NCBI RefSeq assembly: GCF_014647515.1
Contig: NZ_BMPI01000009.1
Location: forward strand, 62,001-126,000
DNA: 64,000 bases
Source of the DNA: Dactylosporangium sucinum
GTDB taxonomy: Bacteria; Actinomycetota; Actinomycetes; Mycobacteriales; Micromonosporaceae
Direction: 5' to 3'
The position numbers were made by a program, and so were the translations under genes. A model generated the notes under the pieces. That model saw only the letters and a list, made by a program, of their open reading frames with translations, was not told the DNA's origin and did no database searches. Shown here in pieces: positions 8,730-15,489 of this stretch. How positions within the stretch are numbered: position 1 is the first letter of the stretch; the number at the start of each line of letters is the position of its first letter.

Positions 8730-10370
8730 ATGGCCCACCCTCTATCCAACAAACGCCATCTGCTGGTCCTCGCGGCCGCCGTGATCGCCCTCGTGCCCTC
8801 CGCCGCGCAGGCCGGTGAGCCCGGGCACGGCCAGTCGGGGCAGGAGACGGTCTGGCGCGGCAACTTCGACGGCGGCAGCAATGCCTGGAAGGTCGAGACC
8901 GACGGTACCGCGGCCGGCTGGCGCGGCTGGACGTTCACCCAGCGCGACGACTGGTTCGCCGCGGCCGCCCCGGCCGGCGTCGGCTGCGACCCGGAGAAGA
9001 ACCGGCCGCTCGACCCGCGCTGCTTCCTCGACCAGCGCAACCAGTTCTCGCGCGCCCGCGGCGTGCTGGCGGTCGCCGACAACGGCGTCGCGGCGGCCAA
9101 GGGCGCGGCCGTCGACGGGGACCACCCGGTCAACAGCACGCTGGTCAGCCCGGGAGTGCCGGTCGGCGGCAAGCGCGCCGTCGAGCTGGTCTTCTCCTCG
9201 CAGTACCGCCAGGCGCACAAGGCCGTCGGCCGCGTGACGGTGGCGTTCGACGGCGGGGCGGAGCGGGAGGTCCTGCGCTACTCCGCGGCCCGCACCAGCG
9301 CCAACGGCGGCGGCGACGTCATCTCCGGCCAGGAGGTGCTCCGCGTCGACGTGCCGGCGCGGGCCCGCACCGCTGTCTTCCGGTTCGCGTACAGCAACAA
9401 CCGGCCGCAGCAGTACTGGGCGATCGACGACGTCGTGGTCCGCACGCCGCTGCCGGCGCTGGCCCGCAACGCCAAGGCGACGACGTTCCAGGTGCTCAGC
9501 GACATCCAGGTGGAGGGCCTGCCGTACACCGACGGCGCGCTCGAGCTCCTGCGCCGCCAGGCCCCGGGCGCGAAGGCGATGCTGCTGGTCGGCGACATCA
9601 TCTCCGGGCCGCGTGACCAGACCCAGGAGCAGCAGGTCAAGGAGTACGCGGACGTGAGCGCCGCGTTCGCCCGCCACCGGCTCCCCACCGTCCTGCCCGC
9701 CATCGGCAACCACGACGTCCGCAGCCGGGTCCTGACCCGGGAGCAGCAGCAGGCCAACTTCCTCGCGTTCGCCAACAAGTGGGGCGCCGGCATCGACAAG
9801 ACCTACTACGAGAAGGTCGTCGGCGGCGTCCCGATCATCGTGATCGGCCCGGAGGCCGGCGTCGCCGGGGAGGAGAAGCAGGACATCAGCGACGCCCAGA
9901 TGGCGTTCCTGAAGCAGCGCCTGGCCTACTGGGCGGGCCAGCGCAAGCAGGTCCTGGTGATGCGCCACTACCCGTTCGAGTGGACGGTGTCGGGCACGTA
10001 CGGCAACTTCTACGAGAACGGCCCCCGCGAGTTCGAGCTCGAGGCGGTCGTGGGCAAGTACTCGAACGTGATCTACCTGAGCGGCCACACGCACTGGTCC
10101 CCGTACCGCCGCGACTGGTCCGCCCGGGTCGTCACCGAGGGCGGCAGCCCGGACGGCTACACCGCGATCAACACCGGCGCCCTGGCGATGGAGTTCGCGC
10201 CGAGCCCGGACGACCCGTGGGACGAGGACTCGGCCACGGACCGCCCCGAGTCCCCGGCGGTGCTGACCGTGGCGGTGTACCCGGACCGCACGATCGTGCG
10301 CGCCTTCGACGTCCTGACGGGCGAGCAGATCAACCAGGTCGAGGTGGCCAACCCGGCCGCCGGCCGCTGA
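8730..10370 (+). CDS. Secreted calcineurin-like metallophosphoesterase
   Basis: A 546-residue exported phosphoesterase. I chose ATG 8730, five bases after GGAG, because it opens a signal peptide (NKRHLLVLAAAVIALVPSA, cleavage after AQA); a longer frame from 8673 starts inside the operator region. Residues about 30-235 form a beta-rich domain with paired aromatic motifs. From about 240 the metallophosphoesterase motifs follow in order: LSDIQ, VGDII, GNHDV, YPFEW and SGHTHW, which together bind two metal ions. The first motif has D-x-Q rather than the usual D-x-H. The likely role is extracellular phosphate ester cleavage. The iron box just upstream suggests metal-dependent control. A strong hairpin follows the gene. 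Confidence 0.85.
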   Translation: MAHPLSNKRHLLVLAAAVIALVPSAAQAGEPGHGQSGQETVWRGNFDGGSNAWKVETDGTAAGWRGWTFTQRDDWFAAAAPAGVGCDPEKNRPLDPRCFLDQRNQFSRARGVLAVADNGVAAAKGAAVDGDHPVNSTLVSPGVPVGGKRAVELVFSSQYRQAHKAVGRVTVAFDGGAEREVLRYSAARTSANGGGDVISGQEVLRVDVPARARTAVFRFAYSNNRPQQYWAIDDVVVRTPLPALARNAKATTFQVLSDIQVEGLPYTDGALELLRRQAPGAKAMLLVGDIISGPRDQTQEQQVKEYADVSAAFARHRLPTVLPAIGNHDVRSRVLTREQQQANFLAFANKWGAGIDKTYYEKVVGGVPIIVIGPEAGVAGEEKQDISDAQMAFLKQRLAYWAGQRKQVLVMRHYPFEWTVSGTYGNFYENGPREFELEAVVGKYSNVIYLSGHTHWSPYRRDWSARVVTEGGSPDGYTAINTGALAMEFAPSPDDPWDEDSATDRPESPAVLTVAVYPDRTIVRAFDVLTGEQINQVEVANPAAGR

Positions 10371-10385
10371 CGCACCGCTGAACCC

Positions 10386-10425
10386 GCGCCTCCTTCGCCG
10401 AAGTCACTCCCGGCGAAGGAGGCGC
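10386..10425 (+). terminator. Strong hairpin terminator after the phosphoesterase gene
   Basis: A perfect 15-bp stem (GCGCCTCCTTCGCCG with CGGCGAAGGAGGCGC) and a 10-base loop, starting 15 bases after the phosphoesterase stop. It separates that gene from the attenuator-controlled unit beginning at 10468. Confidence 0.75.
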
Positions 10426-10467
10426 GGCACGGACAGGTCCTGACAGCGGGAGAGCGCGGGGGTGCGC

Positions 10468-10480
10468 TATAGTCGGGGCC
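10468..10480 (+). promoter_or_regulatory. -10 box for a leaderless leader-peptide transcript
   Basis: TATAGT at 10468-10473 is a near-consensus -10 box. Seven bases separate it from the ATG at 10481, so transcription should begin at the start codon. No good -35 lies at 16-19 bp; CTGACA at 10440 is 22 bp away, too far. Confidence 0.6.
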
Positions 10481-10546
10481 ATGCAGTTCAGGCGATCCAT
10501 CGTCGCGGCCGCGCGAGCTTCCCGCTCGCCGGGCGCCGCTGCCTGA
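10481..10546 (+). CDS. Alanine-rich 21-residue leader peptide
   Basis: A short open frame from ATG 10481 to TGA 10544-10546. Seven of its 21 residues are alanine: the central run is VAAARAS and the peptide ends GAAA. The alanine codons are mixed (gcg, gcc, gct). It begins at the predicted transcription start, so it would be translated without a Shine-Dalgarno site. Downstream are a terminator-like hairpin and then a gene for an alanyl-tRNA synthetase-like protein. This is the arrangement of amino-acid attenuation: ribosomes short of alanyl-tRNA stall at residues 9-13. The peptide itself probably has no function. No homologue search was possible. Confidence 0.6.
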   Translation: MQFRRSIVAAARASRSPGAAA

Positions 10547-10601
10547 TCTGAAGACCTCCTTCAGCCGGCGACCGGAACACGGTTCGCCGGCTGTTCTGTG
10601 T
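10526..10601 (+). promoter_or_regulatory. Attenuator: antiterminator and terminator hairpins
   Basis: The terminator stem is AGCCGGCGACCG (10563-10574) with CGG-T-TCGCCGGCT (10580-10592), one bulged T and a GAACA loop, followed by a T-rich tail. TCGCCGG occurs again at 10526-10532 inside the leader frame and can pair with CCGGCGA in the 5' arm of the terminator. A ribosome stalled at alanine codons 9-11 would leave 10526-10532 free, so the antiterminator forms. A ribosome moving on would cover it, so the terminator forms. The pairings are read by eye; energies were not computed. Confidence 0.55.
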
Positions 10602-10647
10602 CCTGTGCGTGCCGTGGTCCGGTCCACTCCCCGAGAGGACCACCCCG

Positions 10648-11781
10648 ATGACCAGCACCCAGCGCATCGTCGACACGTTTCTCGACTTCTACCGGGAGCG
10701 GGGGCACGCGCTCGTCGGCGACGCCACGCTCATCACGCCCGACCGGGATCCCGTGCTGTTCACCAGTGCGGGGATGCATCCGCTCACGCCCTATCTCGAA
10801 GGGCGACCGCACCCCTCGGGGCAGCGGCTCACGGGGCTGCAACGGTGCCTGCGGACCACCGACCTGGACGAGGTCGGGGACGACACCCATCTCACCGTGT
10901 TCCAGATGCTCGGGTCGTGGTCGCTCGGGGACTATCCCGGCGAGACCAGCCTGCGGTGGGGGTACGAGCTGCTCCGCGACGGGTTCGGAGTGCCGGACGG
11001 GCGGCTGCACGTCACCGTGTTCGACGGCGACGAGCGTTCGCGGGCGACGTGGGAGTCGCTCGGGGTACCGCTGGAGATCCTCGGTGAAGCGGACAACTGG
11101 TGGTCGAACGGGACATCCGGGCCATGCGGGCCGGACTCGGAGATCTTCGTGTGGACCGGGGACGGGCCGCCCACCGGGACGCCGTCCACCGAGCCTCGCT
11201 GGGTCGAGGTCTGGAATCACGTGATGATGCGGTACCTCCAGCAGCCGGACGGCACGCGAGGACCCCTCCCGCGGCCGAGCGTGGACACCGGGATGGGGCT
11301 CGAGCGGATGGCCATGGTCCTGCAGGGACGGTCCTCGGTGTTCGACATCGACGTGTTTGAGCCCTGGACGCGGGCGGTCACCGACCGGGTCGTCGTCGAC
11401 CATCTGCGCTCGTCCGTCGTGGTCGTCGGTGACGGGGTGCATCCGTCGAACACCGGGCGCGGATACGTGCTGCGGCGGCTCGTGCGTCGGGTGCTGACCC
11501 GGCTGTGGCGGGACGATCCCACGCGGTCGCTCGGGGATCTGCCCGTCGAGCCGATCGCGGCGACCGTCGAGCAGTTCCGGCTGCGGGTCGACCCCAACTA
11601 TGTCCAGGATGTCCTGGTGTACGAGGAGCGGCGCTTCGGCGCGCTGCTGCGCCGTGGGCGGCCGATCGTCGAGCGCCTGCTCGCGCGGGGGCCGCTCACC
11701 GACGAGGACCTGCACTACCTGCACGACACGCACGGCATTCCACGCGACCTGGTCGAGGAGGTGTTCACCGAGGCCCGCTGA
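10648..11781 (+). CDS. Alanyl-tRNA synthetase-like protein, catalytic part only
   Basis: A 377-residue homologue of the N-terminal class II aminoacylation core of AlaRS. Visible landmarks are LFTSAGMHPL (motif 1 region), RCLRTTDLDEVGDDTHLTVF with FQMLGSWSLGDY (motif 2), TSGPCGPDSEIF, GMGLERMAMVLQG (motif 3) and NTGRGYVLRRLVRR of the tRNA-recognition helices. It ends at YLHDTHGIPRDL, where full AlaRS (about 880 residues) would continue into the editing and C-Ala domains. Both are absent, with no sign of a frameshift. ATG 10648 has GAGAGGA eight bases upstream. It may charge tRNA-Ala without proofreading, act in a biosynthetic route, or be a resistance or regulatory paralogue. The upstream attenuator ties expression to alanyl-tRNA supply. 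Confidence 0.85.
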   Translation: MTSTQRIVDTFLDFYRERGHALVGDATLITPDRDPVLFTSAGMHPLTPYLEGRPHPSGQRLTGLQRCLRTTDLDEVGDDTHLTVFQMLGSWSLGDYPGETSLRWGYELLRDGFGVPDGRLHVTVFDGDERSRATWESLGVPLEILGEADNWWSNGTSGPCGPDSEIFVWTGDGPPTGTPSTEPRWVEVWNHVMMRYLQQPDGTRGPLPRPSVDTGMGLERMAMVLQGRSSVFDIDVFEPWTRAVTDRVVVDHLRSSVVVVGDGVHPSNTGRGYVLRRLVRRVLTRLWRDDPTRSLGDLPVEPIAATVEQFRLRVDPNYVQDVLVYEERRFGALLRRGRPIVERLLARGPLTDEDLHYLHDTHGIPRDLVEEVFTEAR

Positions 11782-11821
11782 CTCGCGCGAAACCTGCCGG
11801 CGCGGCGGTGCGGTGACGCGC

Positions 11822-12538
11822 TTACGAGCGAGACGAGGCCGGCTGACGGGGCGGCTTGCGGAGGCGTTCGCGGACGAGGATCCACAGCGCCTCGACGCCG
11901 TCCCGCCAGGTGATCTTCTTGCCTTCCTCGCGCGTGCGGGCGCGGTAGGCGATGGGGATCTCGTACGGGCGGATGCCGCGGCGCAGGAGTTTGCCGGTCA
12001 CCTCGGCTTCCATGCCGAAGCCTTTCGATCTGATGTTCAGCGAGTGGTACAGGTCGATCGGCATGAGCTTGAAGCAGGTCTCGAGGTCGCTGAGGTAGCA
12101 GTTGAACAGGATGTTCGCGAACGTGGTGACGGCCTTGTTGCCCTGGACGTACCAGAACGAGAACGAGCTGTGGCTGCCGAAGGTGCGGTTGCCGTAGACC
12201 ACGGTGTCCGGGTCGCCGTCCAGGACCGGCTTGAGCAGTCCTGGGATGTCCAGCGGGTCGTATTCGAGGTCGGCGTCGAGGATGACCATGTGGGTACCGG
12301 TGGCGTGCTGGACCGCGGTACGGATGGCGGCGCCCTTGCCCTGGTTGCTCGGATGCGTGATCGAGCGCAGTCGCGGGTCGTCGGCGCGGTGCAGGATGTC
12401 GCTCGTGCTGTCGGTGCTGCCGTCGTCGACGACCACGAGTTCGATCTCGCAGGGGTAGGTCACGCCGAGGGCCTGTTTGAGGGCTCGTTCGAGGCGGGTT
12501 TCCTCGTTGTAGACCGGCATGAGGATGGACAGCTTCAT
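11822..12538 (-). CDS. Family 2 glycosyltransferase, DPM1/polyprenyl-phosphate type
   Basis: A 238-residue soluble GT-A glycosyltransferase. The N-terminus KLSILMPVYNEE, then VVVDDGSTD, GKGAAIRTAV and ILDADLEYDP (the metal-binding DxD) match dolichol- or polyprenyl-phosphate sugar synthases. There is no C-terminal membrane domain, only a basic tail. Such enzymes load a sugar from a nucleotide donor onto undecaprenyl phosphate on the inner face of the membrane. The ATG at 12538 overlaps the stop of the upstream membrane protein gene by four bases (ATGA), so I set the start here although the frame is open further upstream. The neighbour is probably the transferase that uses the lipid-linked sugar. 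Confidence 0.85.
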   Translation of the reverse strand: MKLSILMPVYNEETRLERALKQALGVTYPCEIELVVVDDGSTDSTSDILHRADDPRLRSITHPSNQGKGAAIRTAVQHATGTHMVILDADLEYDPLDIPGLLKPVLDGDPDTVVYGNRTFGSHSSFSFWYVQGNKAVTTFANILFNCYLSDLETCFKLMPIDLYHSLNIRSKGFGMEAEVTGKLLRRGIRPYEIPIAYRARTREEGKKITWRDGVEALWILVRERLRKPPRQPASSRS

Positions 12539-13899
12539 CGTTGCTCCAGAGCGGTGTTGACCGGGCTTGCCGGTGCGACGGAGGCGTGGCTCTCGGCGGT
12601 GGTGGGCCGGCCCCAGGCGGTCACGGCCCAGCAGGCGGCGCTGGCGCAGGCCAGGACGACGAAGGCGATGACGACCCGGTCGACCGAGGTGTCCAGGTGC
12701 CATTGCAGCGACATCGGCGTGATCAGATAGATGACGGTGATGACGACCCAGTACAGTGCGGCGACGGCCCAGAGCCACAGGTCGCTCGGCAGGCCGAACG
12801 CTCGCCGCCGGTCGCGCAACAGCAGCAGTCCGAGCAGCGCGGCGGCGACCGCGAACACCACGATCTGGTCCACCCTGCCGGCCATCGTGGCGAAGACCAG
12901 CGGGAAGCGGCCGACGGTGCCGGGGTCACCGTGCAGCAGCTCGCCGAGGCGGGGACCGGCCAGGACGTCGGTGCGGGCGCCGAAGACCCGGGCGATGACC
13001 GACCAGGCCGCGGCGACCGCGACCGGCAGCCAGACCCATCCGACGCGGCGGATGGTCCGGCGGTGCTTCGCCGTGCCGACGACGGCGAGGGCGAGGACCA
13101 GGCTGAGTCCTTCGTTCTTCATCAGCGCCGCGCAGCTGAGCAGGAGCAGGGTCATGGGCAGCATCCGCCCGAAGGGCTCCCGGGCGAGCAGCAGCAGCAC
13201 GGCACCTGCGGCGAAGGCGGTGGCGCACATGGCGTCGCTGAACCCGGCGGTTGGCACCAGCCACAGTGGACTGAACGCCGAGTAGCCGACCGCGACCGCG
13301 ACGACCCAGGACAGCAGCGCGGACCCGTTCGCGGTGACGGACCGCACCGCATGGACCACGGCGGCGGTGGCCGCGGCCGTCACCGCCCCGGTCGCGATCG
13401 CCGCCGGGTAGAAGTCGCGGGTGTCGAGGACGAGCCAGACCAGCGCCACCGCGGCGGAAGCGAGGGGCGGGTAGTCCTGGTGGCTGAAGGCGAGGGCCTG
13501 GCTGCCGATCGCGTCGCGGGCGAAGCCGCCGCCGTGGGTGAAGTATCCGGCGTGCAGCCACCAGATCAGGTGCGCGTCCCACGACGCGGGTTGCTGCAGG
13601 AATGGCAGGAACGGCGGGACGAGCGGCACCGTCAACAGCAGGGCGTCGCGCCAGGAGCTGTGGGCCAACCGTGGCAGGGTGCGCAGCCGCCACGCGAGGT
13701 AGCCGGTCAGCAGCAGCACCGGCATCATCCACAGCAGCATCGGACCGCCGACAACGATCATCAGTACCACGGCGGCGGTGGCCACCGCCGCGCCGGCCAG
13801 CGGCGCGAACACGAGGGCGAGGGGCAGCGCCCGGGTCAGCGCGAAGGCGAGCGGCAGCCCCGCCGCCGCGAGCAGGGCGACGCCGAGCAGACTGCTCAT
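12535..13899 (-). CDS. Multispanning membrane protein, probable lipid-linked glycosyltransferase
   Basis: A 454-residue integral membrane protein with about ten to twelve hydrophobic helices. The first extracytoplasmic segment contains SWDAHLIWWLHAGYF with an acidic residue and FSHQDYPPL, like the catalytic loop of GT-C (PMT/ArnT-like) transferases that take sugars from polyprenyl phosphate. The ATG at 13899 directly follows the end of the upstream gene, whose stop overlaps it by four bases, and the 3' end overlaps the GT2 start likewise, so the three form one operon. The acceptor is unknown; cell-surface glycan or protein is likely. I cannot assign a named family with certainty. Confidence 0.65.
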   Translation of the reverse strand: MSSLLGVALLAAAGLPLAFALTRALPLALVFAPLAGAAVATAAVVLMIVVGGPMLLWMMPVLLLTGYLAWRLRTLPRLAHSSWRDALLLTVPLVPPFLPFLQQPASWDAHLIWWLHAGYFTHGGGFARDAIGSQALAFSHQDYPPLASAAVALVWLVLDTRDFYPAAIATGAVTAAATAAVVHAVRSVTANGSALLSWVVAVAVGYSAFSPLWLVPTAGFSDAMCATAFAAGAVLLLLAREPFGRMLPMTLLLLSCAALMKNEGLSLVLALAVVGTAKHRRTIRRVGWVWLPVAVAAAWSVIARVFGARTDVLAGPRLGELLHGDPGTVGRFPLVFATMAGRVDQIVVFAVAAALLGLLLLRDRRRAFGLPSDLWLWAVAALYWVVITVIYLITPMSLQWHLDTSVDRVVIAFVVLACASAACWAVTAWGRPTTAESHASVAPASPVNTALEQR

Positions 13900-14333
13900 C
13901 GCGCCACCGGCCGGCGAGTCAGCAGCCCGATCCCGTGCGGCGCGGCCGGGTCGGAGACTCGCGACACCTCCAGGTCCGGGTGTTCGGCAGCAAGGACGAC
14001 GATGCCGCCGTGCAGGGTGGCGAGCTCGCTCAGCCGCATGGTCCACTCCGCGTCCTCGTCGACGACCGCGACCCGCGCGCCGACCGGGACCTGCCGCTGG
14101 AACTCGTCGCTCAGATACTCCAACTGGTCCAGAAAGGCGCGCTCGCTACCATCGGAGACGATGCGGATCCCGGCCCGGGCCGAGTGCAGCGCCGGGCGCA
14201 CCGCCTGCAACAGCGCCACGGCACACAGCGCCATGACCAGCAGCCGGCCCACGAACCGGCTCCGCCCCTCTCCGGCATCGCCCACCAGATCCCCCGATCG
14301 CGTCCGCCGCCCGTGTGGACCAATCCGCGTCAC
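13896..14333 (-). CDS. Single-span membrane-anchored protein of unknown function
   Basis: A 145-residue protein, first gene of the glycosyltransferase operon. It has a basic N-terminus, one membrane helix at about 30-48 (RLLVMALCAVALLQAVRPAL) and a predicted extracytoplasmic domain with AFLDQLEYLSDEFQRQVP and RVAVVDEDAEW. I do not recognise a family. The extracytoplasmic part resembles the soluble tail found after the membrane core of some GT-C enzymes, so it may be a detached subunit of the next gene's product. That is speculative. The GTG at 14333 is the first in-frame start and lacks a good ribosome binding site, so the N-terminus is uncertain. Confidence 0.55.
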   Translation of the reverse strand: MTRIGPHGRRTRSGDLVGDAGEGRSRFVGRLLVMALCAVALLQAVRPALHSARAGIRIVSDGSERAFLDQLEYLSDEFQRQVPVGARVAVVDEDAEWTMRLSELATLHGGIVVLAAEHPDLEVSRVSDPAAPHGIGLLTRRPVAR

Positions 14334-14578
14334 GTACGAAGGGGCCGACGGGGGCCGACGAGGGCACTGTGACGTCCGCCACAGTCCCGCCCGCGACGGC
14401 CGGGCGCGAGTCGAAACTCGGCGCCCGGCCGCCGGGCGGTCGCACCCGGAGCCGGCCCGCCTCAGTCGTCGATGGCCTGCTAGAGGGTGGTCCAGAAGTC
14501 GTGGATGAGGCGCGCCGAGTCGGGGACGGACATGCCGACCTGGGTGAGCGGGATGCCGGTGAGCGATCTCCTTCGCGT
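14334..14578. other. Gap with a short in-frame remnant after DUF4097
   Basis: No full gene is visible. On the minus strand, the frame of the DUF4097 gene continues past its stop for 32 codons to a TAG at 14480-14482, ending MSVPDSARLIHDFWTTL from ATG 14533. AAGGAG sits just after the DUF4097 stop but no start codon follows at the right distance. This may be the end of a lost downstream gene or a very small protein. Confidence 0.3.
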
Positions 14579-15247
14579 TCAGAGGCTGCGGGCGGTGATG
14601 TCGCCGTGCGAGGTGGTGGCGCGGATGTCGAGGTCCGCGGTGCCGGTGTTCTTCAAGGCGTTGCTGATGCGGCCGTGGCCGGTGCCGGCGTCCAGCGCCG
14701 CCGAGACGCCTGCCGCCGCGGTGACCGAGATGTCGCCGGACTGGGTGCTGAGGACGACCGCGCCGCGGACGGCCTCGGCGATGCGGATGTCGCCCCTCGC
14801 GGTGCTGATCTGGGCCGGGCCGCCGAGGCGGCCGACCTCGACGTCGCCGTCGATCGCGGTCAGGCGGAGGCTGGCGGCCTCGTCGAGCTTGATCCGGCGG
14901 TAGGCGCCGTCGAAGCTGACGTCGCCGAGGCGGCCGACGCAGCGCAGTTCGGTGCTGGCGGCCTTGGCCTCGACGCGGGAGCCGGCGGGCAGCTGGACGG
15001 TGACCTCCAGCGAACCCGACGGTCCGAAGAGCTGATTGCTGGGCTCGGGGGCGTGGATGCGCAGGACACCGTCGGCGTAGGCGACGGTGGTCTGCTCGGC
15101 GGCCCGCACGTCGCGGCCCTTGGCCGGGTCGGCCGGCCGGACCTCGACGGTGGTGTCGGCGCGGTCGGCGGCGATGAACTGGACGCGGCCGGCGGGGATG
15201 TCCAGGACGGCGGCGATCGGGGCGGGGGTGGCGAACTGCTGCATCAT
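14579..15247 (-). CDS. DUF4097-family beta-strand repeat protein
   Basis: A 222-residue protein made of short beta strands with recurring turn motifs (TAIDGDVEVGRL, STARGDIRIAEA, STQSGDISVTAA, ATTSHGDITARS), the right-handed beta-helix-like pattern of DUF4097 proteins. There is no signal peptide, so it is probably cytoplasmic. The molecular role of the family is unknown; members are often next to TetR or PadR regulators and ABC exporters. Two adjacent ATG codons start it. AGGAG is three bases before the first and six before the second (15244), so the second is the more likely start. A palindromic operator overlaps its promoter. The codon after the stop continues an open frame with no recognisable gene. 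Confidence 0.8.
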   Translation of the reverse strand: MMQQFATPAPIAAVLDIPAGRVQFIAADRADTTVEVRPADPAKGRDVRAAEQTTVAYADGVLRIHAPEPSNQLFGPSGSLEVTVQLPAGSRVEAKAASTELRCVGRLGDVSFDGAYRRIKLDEAASLRLTAIDGDVEVGRLGGPAQISTARGDIRIAEAVRGAVVLSTQSGDISVTAAAGVSAALDAGTGHGRISNALKNTGTADLDIRATTSHGDITARSL

Positions 15248-15268
15248 GCGCTCCTACATTCGATCCGT

Positions 15269-15313
15269 GTTTCTGATACCAGAAACGCTACGTTGCCTTC
15301 GCACATCAGGCAA
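15269..15313 (-). promoter_or_regulatory. Promoter and palindromic operator of the DUF4097 gene
   Basis: Minus-strand TTGCCT (15308-15313) and TAGCGT (15285-15290) are 17 bp apart. GTTTCTG-ATAC-CAGAAAC at 15269-15286, with perfect 7-bp arms, overlaps the edge of the -10 box and the start site. A TetR-like repressor is the natural reader, but no such gene is adjacent. Confidence 0.6.
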
Positions 15314-15358
15314 CATCCCCATTGCATAGCAGGAGCATTTTTGCAGTTCAGAGCCACA

Positions 15359-15398
15359 AAATCATTGCAACGATCGTGAAATCAACGCAACGATCACT
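15359..15398. repeat. Two 20-bp direct repeats in an AT-richer intergenic region
   Basis: AAATCATTGCAACGATCGTG is followed directly by a second copy with 15 of 20 identical bases. GTTGCAA appears again in inverted orientation at about 15414. The stretch is unusually AT-rich for this DNA and lies between divergent genes. It may be a tandem binding site or local decay. Confidence 0.5.
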
Positions 15399-15452
15399 TT
15401 CTCGTTGCAATGAATGAGCAGTGAACGCCACGGTGCGCCGTCGCCCCTGGGC

Positions 15453-15489
15453 TTGACTCTCCCTGCTTGGGAGACGTGACGATGGCCTG
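15453..15489 (+). promoter_or_regulatory. MerR-type promoter with dyad in the long spacer
   Basis: TTGACT at 15453-15458 and GACGAT at 15478-15483 are 19 bp apart, the stretched spacer typical of MerR-controlled promoters. The dyad TCTCCC-TGCTT-GGGAGA (15458-15474) occupies that spacer. Transcription would start at or next to the GTG at 15490, giving a leaderless, probably autoregulated mRNA. Confidence 0.65.

Noticed and set aside
10440..10473. CTGACA as -35 for the leader-peptide promoter
   Set aside because: It is 22 bp from the -10 box, too far for a normal sigma factor.
10481..10647. T-box riboswitch before the AlaRS-like gene
   Set aside because: I looked for a T-box bulge sequence and specifier loop and found neither. 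The alanine-rich frame with a terminator fits ribosome-mediated attenuation better.
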